In this document: positions 38,363-48,600 of the stretch, one piece after another
Layout of the letters: every line of letters starts with the position of its first letter
Position numbering within the stretch: the first letter of the stretch is position 1
Assembly: GCA_030374805.1 (NCBI GenBank)
Contig: JARGSG010000183.1
Span: 248,001 to 312,000, forward strand
DNA from: Gracilaria gracilis
Lineage: Eukaryota > Rhodophyta > Florideophyceae > Gracilariales > Gracilariaceae
Direction: 5' to 3'
DNA: 64,000 bases
Made by a program: the position numbers and the translations under genes
Notes under the pieces: generated by a model
Seen by the model: only the letters and a program-made list of their open reading frames with translations
Told to the model about the DNA's origin: nothing
The model's database searches: none

Positions 38363-40088
38363 GGCGGGAGAAAGAGAAGGGCGTACATGAACTGAATAGT
38401 GAAATGGGGTAGCTGTTGACTCGCAAGATTAACGGTGCTGGTGCGGCCATGTGCAAGACGCAGTGGATAGGGTTATGTTATTGGACGACAAGGAGATTTT
38501 GAGGCACATAAAATTCGTGTGGTGTGACGTGGAGCGGTCTCCGGCGGGGGTGGAGAAGATGCCCAAGTTGGGCTGACGAGACGGTGGTGGTGCCGGTGTG
38601 CGAGAGGCAACGAGAGCTGAAGGGTCGGGCAAGAGGGTTCCGTTGCGCCGAAGCGATACTGCGCCATTCGGCGTTTGGGGGCGGCTTGTTGTTTCGTTAA
38701 AAGAACGCCATTCCGCGTAGTTAAAATTGACTAGGCTTCAAACGATCGCATATTTTGTGCAGCAATGACAGTGGGCGCTTCCCCATTATGGGTAACACTG
38801 TACAATGTACAGTAGATACGACCACAAGCGTAGCTTTATTCCGTGCTGCCCTCTTGCTCGTTCACACTTGTGTGAGGGTAGGACGGAATAAGCAGCATCT
38901 GTATTGTGTGTCAAGATTAGATGGAAGGGGGTGAACAGCAGAGAAACAGCAGTAGTGCCGTTTCAAGTTTGGTGGCATGTGCGTATACGGTCACCTTGTG
39001 AGTCACAAGTTGTGACACTGTGATACAGGAGCAGTTAGGCGTTGTGCAAAGCGACACTGGTGGAGATGATGACTGGTGGTGGGAAGCGGCACACTACGCA
39101 GGCTGAGCTGGTGCCAAAGTTTATCTACAGTAAAGGGCGCGTCCTCTGCATGTACAACGGTATCCAAGTAGTTAGATACGAAGGTAGGTGCATAGTATCT
39201 ATATGGCTCCACGATACTGGAATAGCATGATTCATAGCGAGTGGCATCGCTTGTATCTAGCGATATCTGGTATGAATCAGCAAACGACCTGGAATTGGGT
39301 ACTGCACGCGCTGCGTGCGCGGCAAATGCTCTCGAGCTGGGCGCGCTGTGGGGGAGGGGGATGCTTACTATAGGGGATGCAAGCGTAAGGCACAGGTGAA
39401 AGGCGGTGATGAGGGAGGGTTTTGCTGCGGCTATCTATTCACGACCAACAGTTGCTGCATATGGCGGCAGAGAAGCACGTAAGCGCGTTGGGTTGGGTTG
39501 GGTTGGGCGTGGGAAAGCTCGAGAGCAGCGCGGCGCCAAGTGGTCTCTCCTCTCGAGATTTTGGGACGTTTGTGTGGTAAAGGATGCGTCTGGCAAGGTG
39601 CAGTGCGAACGGCAGTTGAAGCGCAATCGAACGAGCATGCGATCTGAGCGATGGTGCGCGCGGCGCGCTGATTGGTGCGCGCCGTGCCACGTCGCACACA
39701 CACGACGCGTGGGCGCGCCCGTCGTCAGCGTCCGCCATCAGAGCGCATGACGTATCATAGTGGCGTTGCCTGCGGCTGGCACGCTGCGCGCGCGCGCGCG
39801 CCATTCTCACACATACACACACACACACAAGCAGCTGACGAAGAAGAAACGACGCTTGAACACAGCGTTTACTGAAACAGCAGCCACGCGCTGGCGCACT
39901 TGCGGATGGTAGATACACACAGCTGGGCGCGCGGCCGCACGGGCGCTACAAGGAAGGCGTCACTTGAGGCGCAGCGTACAACGCCGTTCGGAACGGCTGT
40001 TTCGAGGCGAGGGTTGTTTGTACACGGGAGCTAGTTAGAAAAAGGGGCAAGCGCCATAGTCAATCGTGGCGCGCGGCTGTGCGGCGTA
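38363..40088. other. Intergenic, 1.7 kb, simple repeats
   Basis: No gene recognised. It holds four tandem GGGTT-type units near 39488-39507 (too few to be an interstitial telomere), a GCGCGC run and an ACAC run near 39785-39830. Short frames on both strands here are Cys/Arg-rich and not convincing. Confidence 0.4.
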
Positions 40089-40424
40089 TCACGTCTTGAG
40101 CGCGGCACGCTTCTGCTTGTGCTTGGGCACGCGTTTAGACTTGTTGGACGCGCGTTTTGTTCGAAGCGCGTCGCGCGTCGACACGCGCTTTGGCGACAGG
40201 CTGGGCTTGGACGCCGCGGCGGCCAGCGACATGCGTTGCAGCCGCCGGTTGAAGCTTATCATGCGGAACTGGTGCCAGTCATCCTGAGTTCGTAGGTGGT
40301 ATCGACGACGCTCCGGCGACGAAAGATCATAGCCGGTGGCCTCGCCGTTCAGCCGCACCACCAGCAGCGTGGGAATCTTCATCACCGAGCACGGCAGCTT
40401 ATCCAGCGAGCAAGAGGCAGACAT
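40089..40424 (-). CDS. Small basic protein, unknown
   Basis: 111 aa from MSASCSLDKL at 40424 (an in-frame extension to 40514 is Arg-rich). The N-terminal half has a compact pattern, IPTLLVVRLNGEATGYDLSSPERRRYHLRT, then an aromatic WHQFRMISFNRR motif. The C-terminal third is Lys/Arg-rich (KRVPKHKQKRAALKT), suggesting nucleic-acid or ribosome binding or nuclear location. No family recognised. Unlike its neighbourhood it shows a clear protein-like composition in one frame only, which is why I call it. Confidence 0.6.
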   Translation of the reverse strand: MSASCSLDKLPCSVMKIPTLLVVRLNGEATGYDLSSPERRRYHLRTQDDWHQFRMISFNRRLQRMSLAAAASKPSLSPKRVSTRDALRTKRASNKSKRVPKHKQKRAALKT

Positions 40425-40941
40425 TTTGAGCGTCGAACAAACGCGGCGGTTCCGGGTGCGGAGGCGGCGTGGGCGGCGTGGGCGGCGTAAGAGCGCGGTG
40501 TGTGAGCGCACCAATTAGCCAACGTTTCGGCAGGCGGCGAGGGAGGAAGAGGAGGCGGCGGCGGTGGCGGCGGCGGCGGGGAGACGGCAGTGGAGACGGC
40601 GGAGACGGTGGAGACGGTGGAGACGGTGGAGACGGTGGAGACGGTGGCGCGTGTGGAAGGCTGAAATACGCGCGTGTGAGATTCGAGCGCGAGTGCAGCA
40701 GCTCTCATTCGTATGACACGTCAGAAAAAGGCGCCGCGCACACGTTTTTTTTTTTTCTGCGCCAGCGCTTGCCTGTCACGCGCAGCGCAGCGAGTTGCGG
40801 CGTGTGTGCGCGCGCGCGCGGCTTGTTGTGGAGCGCACAGACGCCCCCCTCACGCGCGCGCGCCCATCGTTCCGCGCCGCCATGCGCGCGTTGTTCGTGC
40901 CGCCGTGTGATCTCCGCGCCAACGCGAGCGCCGCCGCCACC
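40425..40941. other. Divergent region before PCMT with GGAGACGGT repeats
   Basis: 517 bp between the small basic gene (-) and PCMT (+). It contains about five tandem copies of GGAGACGGT (about 40600-40648), a T10 run near 40746 and GC-alternating sequence. No gene. Confidence 0.5.
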
Positions 40942-41401
40942 ATGGCCTGGACGTGCTCGGCCGCCTCCAATGCAGCGCTGGTGGACAACCTGGTGCGCAA
41001 GCGGCTGCTCACGTCGGTGCGCGCCGAGAACGCCATGCGCGCCGTGGACCGTCGGCTGTTCGTGCCGCCGTCCGCCGACGCGTACATGGACTCGCCGCAG
41101 CCGCTGCCGTGCTCCGCCACCATCTCCGCGCCGCACATGCACGCCATGGCGCTGCAGTTGTTGGAGCCGCATCTGGGCCAAGGCGCCAGCGCGCTCGATG
41201 TGGGTGCCGGCAGCGGCTATTTTGCCGCTCTCATGGCTGTACTCGTTGGCTCCAACGGGTGCGTGGTCGGCGTGGAGCACGCTGCGCCGCTTACCGAGCT
41301 GGCTAACGCTAATCTGGCCGCGTTTCGACGCGACGCTGTGCCCGCCGCTCCTGTCATCATGCGCACCGCTGACGGTCGTACTGGAGCTCCCGATAAGGTA
41401 C

Positions 41402-41438
<37 letters not shown>

Positions 41439-41760
41439 GACATACACACTCTCTTTCTTCTCTATGCTCTGTTGCTCTATTTTCTGCGTGCTAACCCATT
41501 CCATGTGACGTGTGTCGCGCTCCACCTCTAAACAGGCGCCATTCGCCGCCATTCACGTTGGCGCCGCATCTCCCACCATCCCCCAGCCGCTTCTGGATCA
41601 ATTGGCCAACAACGGCGCCATGATCATACCTGTGGGCGCGGAATACGGCCCGCAGCACCTGATGCTGGTGGAGAAAGATCAACATGGGCAGGTGCGAACG
41701 TCCTCTGTGTGCGGCGTTCGATACGTTCCGCTGTGCGACTTAGATCACCAGTTGCAATGA
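40942..41760 (+). CDS. PCMT: Protein-L-isoaspartate O-methyltransferase, one intron
   Basis: 226 aa in two exons, 40942-41397 and 41536-41760. It uses S-adenosylmethionine to methylate L-isoaspartyl residues and so starts repair of aged proteins. The start MAWTCSAAS lies in a strong CCGCCACCATGG context and matches the usual PCMT N-terminus; an upstream ATG at 40882 is also in frame. Motifs: YMDSPQPL, ATISAPHMHAMALQLL, the SAM-binding LDVGAGSGYFAAL, then across the splice APFAAIHVGAASP, and the C-terminal VRYVPLCDL. The intron (GTACGT...CAG, 138 nt) begins with a long CT repeat. Joining the exons keeps the frame and restores the family motif. The stop lies 3 bp from that of the opposing gene. 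Confidence 0.95.
41398..41535 (+). other. PCMT intron, 138 nt, CT-repeat
   Basis: GTACGT donor, about 14 CT units starting at 41405, AAACAG acceptor. Removal joins AAG to GCG and restores the conserved PFxAIHVGA motif. Read-through would leave a CT-encoded Leu-Ser repeat and a stop. Confidence 0.9.
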
Positions 41761-41763
41761 TAC

Positions 41764-42623
41764 TCAGCTATTGTGCTGTTGTACGGCGCCATTGTTGCGT
41801 TCGTGCCACCAAACGGGGCGCCACGCCGTGACCAAGCGCCCGTCTCGCAAGCGTAATGGGCGCGTGCGCTGCTCACTGAACACGTCGGCCAGCCGTAGCA
41901 CGGCCAGCCCGATATTGTCCACGCTAGAGGTGACCTTTGCCACCGCCTTACTCTTCCCCTCTAGCATCAGCTCGGAGCCACTGTCCAAACGCAGCTCCGG
42001 CGCGTCGCACAGCATGGTAGATGCATCGTCGGCGCTCACTTGCCCCACTTGCTCAGCGTGGCGCACTACGACCGGGGTGATGCGCTTGCGCAACACGCCG
42101 GTGAAGTGGCTGCGCGCGGTCAATTCCTGCCCCAGGTAGCAGCCCTTGCTGAACGACACGCCGTTCAACAAATGCAGCGCAAGGTCAAGCGGCAGCGGCT
42201 CGTGCTCAAAGTCCGCGCCGTCCGGCACGCCGTTGAGGATACGCAGCCGGTGGTACTGCCGCTCGTGCGCCAGCGGCGCGTGCGGCGGCGGGCGGTAGTC
42301 GTGCGGCACGATGGCGCGTAGCCCCAGCGCGTGCAGACGCGGGTCCGCAAACACGCGAGCGTCGGCTTGCAGCGCGGCGCGTCGTACGTTAACCAGGCTC
42401 CACACGCAGCGCGCGTGCGACTGGTCGCTTATGTGCACGTCGGCGCGTAGACGGTGCCGCTGTAGATGCGCGATGAAGGGCGCTACACTGCCGTGCGCTA
42501 CGTCGATCAGATAGTCGTTGCGCTGCTGCCGCTGGATGATTGCGCCGAACAGCACGCGCCCCCGCCCGTTGAGAAACGCCGCCGCGCATGCGCTGTTGCG
42601 CGCGCCGCCGCCGCCGTCGCCGC

Positions 42624-42676
<53 letters not shown>

Positions 42677-42888
42677 CCATCGTGGCCGTCGCCGCACAGC
42701 TGGTGCAGGTCGTTGGTGACCAGCGCCTGTAGGAAGCGCAGCGCGTGCGCGCCGTGCACGCGCACCACGCCGCGCGACGTCAGCCGCGCGCAGAAGCTCG
42801 GCGCCGCCGGCGCCATGGGTGCTGTGGCGGCGGAGCACGCGCGGGCGGATGGATGCATCGCGTCGGCGAGCCGGCGCATCGCGAGCAT
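41764..42888 (-). CDS. IBA57: IBA57-like folate-binding Fe-S assembly protein (GcvT/YgfZ family)
   Basis: 374 aa from the ATG at 42888. The family acts in late mitochondrial [4Fe-4S] cluster maturation with ISCA proteins. The N-terminus is Arg/Ala-rich (possible presequence). It has SRGVVRVHGAHALRFLQALVTNDL, AAFLNGRGRVLFGAII, and the YgfZ/IBA57 signature KGCYLGQELTARSHFTGVLRKR with its conserved Cys. Between the first two blocks, a GCCGTC hexanucleotide repeat encodes about 20 residues of Gly-Asp/Gly (about 42600-42680), a lineage-specific insert. The extension upstream of 42888 has no ATG and is Arg/Ala repeat sequence. The gene is convergent with PCMT. Confidence 0.9.
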
Positions 42889-44048
42889 CGGCAGCGCGCA
42901 AAGCGCGCGGTGCGCTTGGCGCCCCGCGCGCGCGGCGCGCCGCTTTACAGCTACACGCTTTACAGCGGCGCGCCGCTTTACAGCGAGCCGCACAGCTCGG
43001 ACGGGCTGGCGGCGGTGGACGGGCTGCGCGGCGCGCGCGGCCAGCGACCGGGTCGCTGGCGTTGGCGTTGTGCGTGTGTTGGTTGCTCACGCGGATCGCT
43101 GCGACGCATCACGTGCGGCGCGGAGCGCGAGCAGCGTCGCTTTGCTGGAGTTTGCTGTCCGAATTGGTGTTACGATATGAGCCGTATCTACGTCGCGAGC
43201 TCGTTCTTTCATGGCGCACACGGAGGTACACAATGTGTAAAGTTACTACAGATGCTTACAAATCGCCACCATGTTTGCTGCTGCCACCGCCGTATGTTGT
43301 GGCCGTGCCGGCGCAACCATCATCGTTGCGCATGATGTGCTCGCGCGCCATGTTTCCGCCGCCGTGCCGCCAGCCTGGCCAGGGAATTCGATGAGCAATC
43401 ATGATGCTTGTTGCACTCCTCATCATCATCTCTTCGCTTCTTGGTAATGTTACACTTTTCTCTCCTCATTAATATGCATATAACTCTTTTAATAAATAAT
43501 ATAATGCTGCTTGCAACCATCTTATCAACCCGTTTGACAAAAACAATCGTACATATGTACGAGCGTCAAGCTTATATGGTCATAGGCAGTTGTCATGCAA
43601 GCAAGTCGCAAATCTCAAGTTGCTCATATTTTGCCACATATCTCAGTCAATGTTCTTTCGTGGCACAAACTTCTCGGAGGAACATCCTAAATGACCACTG
43701 CATGTCTCCAACAAAAAGAAAAAAAGAAAACTAATAGAGCTACAAAATCAATATGGTACAAGTTGAGTCAACGGAAAACCAATAGTAAGACTTGTTGATA
43801 AAATCATGTGGGAGGGAAGCGATACGTCGCTTCAAACTTCAACGTTGCCGAGGTCATGTCCAAGCCACTTCTCCTCTTCGGTACATACAATCCGATGATT
43901 AGTCGCAGCGTGCATGGCACAAGAACTTTCGTGCGAGCAATGTCGACAACAACAGCAGTTGATCAACATGCCGCTTTTCAAAAAAAACTCTGCACCTAAA
44001 ACCAACCAGCATCGCTCAAAGAGAGTTCGCAAACCCACCCTATTGTGG
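42889..44048. other. Intergenic, GC-rich to AT-rich
   Basis: The first 250 bp are GC-rich and must hold the IBA57-like promoter. From about 43400 the sequence turns AT-rich, with TTAATA-type stretches, up to the stop of the bZIP gene on the same strand. No gene recognised. Confidence 0.4.
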
Positions 44049-45944
44049 TTATTGCCTGGCCGTAGCATGTCTCCGCAGCTGATCGTTCTCGCTGCGAAGC
44101 CTTGCTTCTCGCTCTCTCAGTTCGGCCTCTCTCTTCCTCTGCTGCCGAATCTCGGCACGGATACCGTCCATGATATCCTTCTTTCGAGCATTAGACCGAG
44201 CGGCAGCCTGCCGGTTTTTCTTACGCCTTTCCTCCGCTTTGCGTTCCTTCTCCATAGCCTCCAGCCTCGCAGAAAGAACTGCCTCATTGCCGGCAAACGC
44301 ACCAATCTGCCAGATGAAGCCGTCAGTAACGCTCATCCCCGCAGGTCGCGGTGCCAACGGTTTCGGCTTCAATGTCGGTTGCGGCGCAAGCGGTCTTTGC
44401 TTCTTGGCTATCTGCGGCTGGAGCTGCTGTTTGCGCTTGGGCGCATTTGGCGCCATCTCAAAGTCGTTTTCTGGCTCGATCATCTCGATGGCGTCTTCTA
44501 CGCAGGGAACGCTATCGGGCAGCGGAGCAACGTCTGAGCCAGCATTCGAAAGAGTGGAAGAAACGGAGCGCGCATCCTGGTCACTAGCAATATACGAGCA
44601 CCAATCGTCCTCAAAGTCCATGCCGTGCAAGCACGTCTCGATACCAGCCGGCAAAGTGCTGGGATCGGCAGGTAACATGGGCTGTTCCATGAGCGGCTCC
44701 GAAATGGGCACGTTTGGCGGGACGAGAAAGTGGTCGGCAACTTCCATATGATCCGGTTCGAAGAAAGGAAAGGTAGGAGGCGAAGCGTGCAGAGCGGAGT
44801 GGTTTGAAAGGCTCGCCAGCGGTGCGGATTTTGGACTGGCCAAAAGGGATATATCTGGGGGGAGCTTCGACGGCGGGGACGACAACAAAGGCGGTCGTTG
44901 TGGCGAAAAGGTGGCGTGCTTGGACGAAGAGGGGGACTGCGGTGCGGCGGGGAACGCAGTTGGTTGTTGAGAAGGAAACGACGACGCGTGGTTGGGGTTG
45001 GGAGTGCGATGCGTCTGTAGTTGCTCGTAGGCCTTTTGATCGTCTTCAAGCATGGCGATCGGGGCGGGGATGCAGGTGGAAGCGGCCACCTTTTCCATGA
45101 TGGCGAGGCGTTTCATTCTGGAGGCAAGAAGGTTGTCTATCGAAGGGTTGTAAGAGCTGGTGACGTCCATAAAAGCATCAAAGTGGGGGCTGGTGAGATT
45201 ATTAACTACAGTGACACGAACTTTACCTTGCCAGGACGCAGAGCCCTCACACATGACGCGCCACACGGCCTGGTTCAAACCCGTGAGGGTGCCGAGCAAC
45301 GGAGATTGGGAAGAGGGCACACATAAGCAGACGCCCGGCAGCGACGAGCCGCAACTGGAGCAGAAGCGCCACTCGCGGTCATGACACTGAAACATGACGC
45401 TGCCCTTGATGTCGCCCGTCTCGAAGAGGTCGGACTTGCAGGTAAGGCAGATGCGTTCGCGCTGAGCGTGCATGACACGCACGTACTGCAGTCGGGTAAC
45501 GCCGTCGCGGTCGTTGCGAGTGATGATGCACCACTCCCCAGTGGCGTTATGGCGCACGTAGCGGCCCACTCGCACGTCGGCCATGACGGCGGGTGCGTGC
45601 AGCGGGTGAGTGCGCGCCGTGTAGGTGGTGACGACGAGCCCGCCCGAGAAGCCGGCGCGCTCGGAGAAGAGCGGAATACCCAAGTAGTGCATGGCGATCT
45701 TGCCGTTGACGGCGCCGCGCTGCTCCTCGTCGGTGGACAGAATGAAGGACGGGCGCGACGCGGTGAGCAGCTGAATGTCGGCGGGGGCCCTGGGTGGACG
45801 GAGCATAAAGTCGGCGATAAGGCGCTCGCGCCTTAGCAGCGCGAGCGCCTTGTGCAAGTCGTCACCGAGTACGTCGACGGCGCGAGGCGGTGACGGAGGC
45901 GGCTGCGGCGGCAACGACGGCGGCGGAGGCGGTGGAGGCGGCAT
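44049..45944 (-). CDS. Large bZIP-type transcription factor, variant basic region
   Basis: 631 aa from the ATG at 45944 (692 aa from 46127). A Pro run at the N-terminus is followed by a Cys-rich region, about residues 150-215 (CLTCKSDLF, CHDREWRFCSSCGSSLPGVCLC), that looks zinc-binding. A long Ser/Pro/Leu-rich middle contains acidic patches (about 480-510) that could activate transcription. The C-terminus is a bZIP: Asn577 and the QAAARS core of the basic region, then a zipper with I595, Q602, L609, L616 and L623 at heptad spacing. The invariant Arg of bZIPs (GCN4 Arg243) is Asn585 here. It is transcribed away from the glycosyltransferase gene. Confidence 0.82.
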   Translation of the reverse strand: MPPPPPPPPSLPPQPPPSPPRAVDVLGDDLHKALALLRRERLIADFMLRPPRAPADIQLLTASRPSFILSTDEEQRGAVNGKIAMHYLGIPLFSERAGFSGGLVVTTYTARTHPLHAPAVMADVRVGRYVRHNATGEWCIITRNDRDGVTRLQYVRVMHAQRERICLTCKSDLFETGDIKGSVMFQCHDREWRFCSSCGSSLPGVCLCVPSSQSPLLGTLTGLNQAVWRVMCEGSASWQGKVRVTVVNNLTSPHFDAFMDVTSSYNPSIDNLLASRMKRLAIMEKVAASTCIPAPIAMLEDDQKAYEQLQTHRTPNPNHASSFPSQQPTAFPAAPQSPSSSKHATFSPQRPPLLSSPPSKLPPDISLLASPKSAPLASLSNHSALHASPPTFPFFEPDHMEVADHFLVPPNVPISEPLMEQPMLPADPSTLPAGIETCLHGMDFEDDWCSYIASDQDARSVSSTLSNAGSDVAPLPDSVPCVEDAIEMIEPENDFEMAPNAPKRKQQLQPQIAKKQRPLAPQPTLKPKPLAPRPAGMSVTDGFIWQIGAFAGNEAVLSARLEAMEKERKAEERRKKNRQAAARSNARKKDIMDGIRAEIRQQRKREAELREREARLRSENDQLRRHATARQ

Positions 45945-46473
45945 AACAAGGCGCGAAAGGCTTGGACGACACGGCAGCGTGCGTTGTGGCGCGGTGTTTT
46001 GGTGGCGTGGAATGGCAGATGGGCGAGTGTTTGGGGAGCGTGTCGACGCGCGACGACGGGCGGAGGAGGCGACGACGTTGCGCTTGTGGCGCGCCGACGA
46101 CGCGACGGCAGCGGCTGTCGTGTCCATGTGGCGGCGCGCGTCGCGCGGCACGCGCGCCAGTGAAGCCAGTCGGTGCGTGGCCAGTGGCGCGCGTGGCGCG
46201 CATGGCGCGCGGCGCGCGTGCCGCCCGCGCTGCGCCGCTTGCGCACAGCTTGCACCAGCGCCGCACAAGTGGCGCGCGCGCACTGGCCGTTGCCTCCAGC
46301 GGTCAGCCGTCAACCGTGCTCGCGCTGACAGTGGTGCCTGACAGTGCCTGACAGTGCCTGACAGTACCTGACAGTGGACGGCTGCGCTCTTTGCGCTGCG
46401 CGCTGGCGCCGCGCGGTCGGGCTGCGCGACTGGCACTTGACGACGGACGCGGCGCGGGCGGAGGGGAACGGCG
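45945..46473. promoter_or_regulatory. Divergent promoter with TGACAG array
   Basis: 529 bp between bZIP (-) and glycosyltransferase (+). Five TGACAG motifs stand at 46326, 46339, 46349, 46359 and 46369; the last four are exactly 10 bp apart in a CTGACAGTGC tandem repeat. TGACAG is the core site of TALE homeodomain proteins; binding here is inference. The upstream bZIP Met at 46127 lies inside this interval. Confidence 0.5.
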
Positions 46474-48411
46474 ATGCTGCGCGCGCGCGCTCGCAGCAGC
46501 ATGAAGCGCGTGGCGTCGCGATCGCGCGCGTTTTCGCTGGCCGTGGCCGCCGCGTGGCGCCGTCCGCTGTTCACCTTCTCCGCGCTGCTGGCCGCGCCGC
46601 TGCTGCTGGCGCTGCTCCGCGCCGCGTCGTACGCGCGCGTGCACGCCGACGCGCACGTGGTGCCGTCCGCCGCGCCCACCGTCGTGCTCACCGCCGCCGC
46701 GCGCGGCGCGCCCGCCAATGTCTTCTCGTCCGTGTTAGTGCTCGCGCACCGCCGCGATCACAGCGCCACCGCCGACACCGTGCGCTGCGTGCTGCCGCTC
46801 GCAAGCGCCGCCAATGTGTCGCTGGCCGTGTACCACTTCTCCGAGCGCTCCGTCAACGCGCTGCGCCACCTGCCCGTGTCGCACCGCGTGCACCACTCGG
46901 CGCGCCCGTACGACGACGCCCTCGTCCCGCTGCGCACCAGCGGCGCGCTGCTGCTGCGCGCCGGCGTGTGTCTACCGACCAACGCCTTCGCCCATCTGCG
47001 CCGCGTGCTAGAGCGCCATTCGCACCGTCCGGACCTGGCCGCCATCTCGCTGCGCGCCGAGACGCCGCGATCCAAGTCGCGCGCTGCCGCGCCGGATCAC
47101 CAGCCGTCGTCGTGGAGCGCGCTGTCCGTGCAGCCCCCATTCCTGTCGCCGCTGCTGTACGGTGATGCGCTGGACGCCTTCCTGCCGCTGTCGTCCGAAA
47201 TCACCGACACCGTGCCACACTTTGAGGAGTGGCTTCGTCTGCGCCGATCGGATTGGTACCGCTACCCCACCGGCCCCGGCGTCGATGACACGCCGCTGGG
47301 CATGAGCGCGCTGCCGGCCGCCAATTGGACGCGAGCGCCTTGGAACGTATGGTTTTCCAAGTTTCTCAGCGAGTATCACCTGTTTGTGCTGCACGCGCCG
47401 CCGCCGGACGCCGCGCAGCAGCAGCAGCAGCAGCTCAACGACTCGCTTGCGGCGTTCGACGCCAGCGGCGTGGCGGTGCCGCCCGCAAGGTTCGGCGCGG
47501 CCATCAGCGAGCTGGGGCAGCTGGCGCGTCAGCAGGGCGGCGTGCTGTCGTTCACGCTGGTGAACCAAATCTTCTTGCCCACCGCGCGCTCGTGGCTTTG
47601 TAACGTGGACGTGGCGCGCTTCCGGCCGCGCGGGCTGGTGTGGGCAGCCACGGATGCCAAGACGCAGCGCGAGCTGGCTGGCGTGCACGGCAGCGCCACC
47701 GTGCTGCTGCATGACGTGAAGGGCGGCAAGGATACCGGCCACGAGTTTGGTAATCCGGGCTATTGGCGGCTGATGCTGGAGCGCACGCAGCTGATTGGGG
47801 AGATTCTAGCAAACGGTATTTCGGTGTTTGCGTTCGAGACGGACGCCATCTGGTTGGAGGACCCGCAGCCGTGGATCGAGGCGCTGGTGGAACAGAAGGC
47901 GGACATTGTGGGGACGATCAATACGAGGATGGAGGTTTCGGGCAACTTTTTCTTCCTGAGAGCGACGCTGGCGACGCGGCGGCTGTGGTTTGAGATTGTG
48001 AGCGAGTTTGAAAAGGCGTACAAGAAGGGGCGGTTTGAGAAGAAGAAGGCAGACTCGTGGACGTATATCGAGAACGACCAGTCGCTGCTGACCAAGTTGG
48101 TATTGAGGAACGAGACGTGGAGGCGCAGCTACCCGCTGTCGTTCCTGACGCTGGACATGGAGAAGTTTGTGGACGGGCGGTGGTACACGATGGAGGAAGG
48201 GTTCTACACGAGTGAGAGGTCGAGAAAGCCGGTGGTGATCAACAATAACTTTATGATTGGGGTGGCGGAGAAGACGGAACGCGCCAAGAAGTGGGGGCAC
48301 TGGTTCTGGGACGAGGAGAAGCAGGTGTGCTTGGACAAGGTGGTAAAGAAGGCGGTACGGTCGGCGAAGAAGGCGGTACGGTCGGCGAAGAAGGCTGCGG
48401 CTGAGGCATGA
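46474..48411 (+). CDS. Type II membrane glycosyltransferase, GT77-like
   Basis: 645 aa (636 from the second Met). It has a short basic cytosolic tail and a single signal anchor (about 32-51, LFTFSALLAAPLLLALLRA), then a lumenal domain, so probably a Golgi enzyme. The C-terminal half fits the nucleotide-diphospho-sugar transferase (PF03407/GT77) pattern: VNQIFLPTARSWLCNVD, a Lys/Gly/His-containing loop, then ISVFAFETDAIWLEDP. There E455-T-D457 takes the place of the metal-binding DxD. GNFFFLRAT and YIENDQSLLTKLV follow. Plant relatives transfer arabinose, xylose or galactose to wall glycans. The N-terminal 300 residues are not recognised. It ends in two copies of KKAVRSA. Sugar and acceptor unknown. 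Confidence 0.8.
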   Translation: MLRARARSSMKRVASRSRAFSLAVAAAWRRPLFTFSALLAAPLLLALLRAASYARVHADAHVVPSAAPTVVLTAAARGAPANVFSSVLVLAHRRDHSATADTVRCVLPLASAANVSLAVYHFSERSVNALRHLPVSHRVHHSARPYDDALVPLRTSGALLLRAGVCLPTNAFAHLRRVLERHSHRPDLAAISLRAETPRSKSRAAAPDHQPSSWSALSVQPPFLSPLLYGDALDAFLPLSSEITDTVPHFEEWLRLRRSDWYRYPTGPGVDDTPLGMSALPAANWTRAPWNVWFSKFLSEYHLFVLHAPPPDAAQQQQQQLNDSLAAFDASGVAVPPARFGAAISELGQLARQQGGVLSFTLVNQIFLPTARSWLCNVDVARFRPRGLVWAATDAKTQRELAGVHGSATVLLHDVKGGKDTGHEFGNPGYWRLMLERTQLIGEILANGISVFAFETDAIWLEDPQPWIEALVEQKADIVGTINTRMEVSGNFFFLRATLATRRLWFEIVSEFEKAYKKGRFEKKKADSWTYIENDQSLLTKLVLRNETWRRSYPLSFLTLDMEKFVDGRWYTMEEGFYTSERSRKPVVINNNFMIGVAEKTERAKKWGHWFWDEEKQVCLDKVVKKAVRSAKKAVRSAKKAAAEA

Positions 48412-48434
48412 GGTACCGTTGTACCAACGGTACC
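48412..48434 (+). other. Perfect hairpin after glycosyltransferase stop
   Basis: GGTACCGTTG-TAC-CAACGGTACC: 10-bp perfect arms and a 3-nt loop, starting at the first base after the stop codon. Being eukaryotic, this is not a bacterial-type terminator. It may be a 3' UTR structure, or chance. Confidence 0.5.
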
Positions 48435-48600
48435 AACTGATAGCCAAAGTTGTTATGTATCATATACTATACAAATTATGACTGGTTGTAATTTGTGCAT
48501 AATAATACACGTATTATGGCGCTGAGAGACGAAGGTAAAAAAGAAAAACCGAATCGAAAGCCAATGGCGACGGGCAGCGTGGCACGTGCGTCTTTTTTTT

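Noticed and set aside
39488..39510. GGGTT tandem units as interstitial telomere
   Set aside because: Only about four units; too short to separate from chance in GT-rich sequence.
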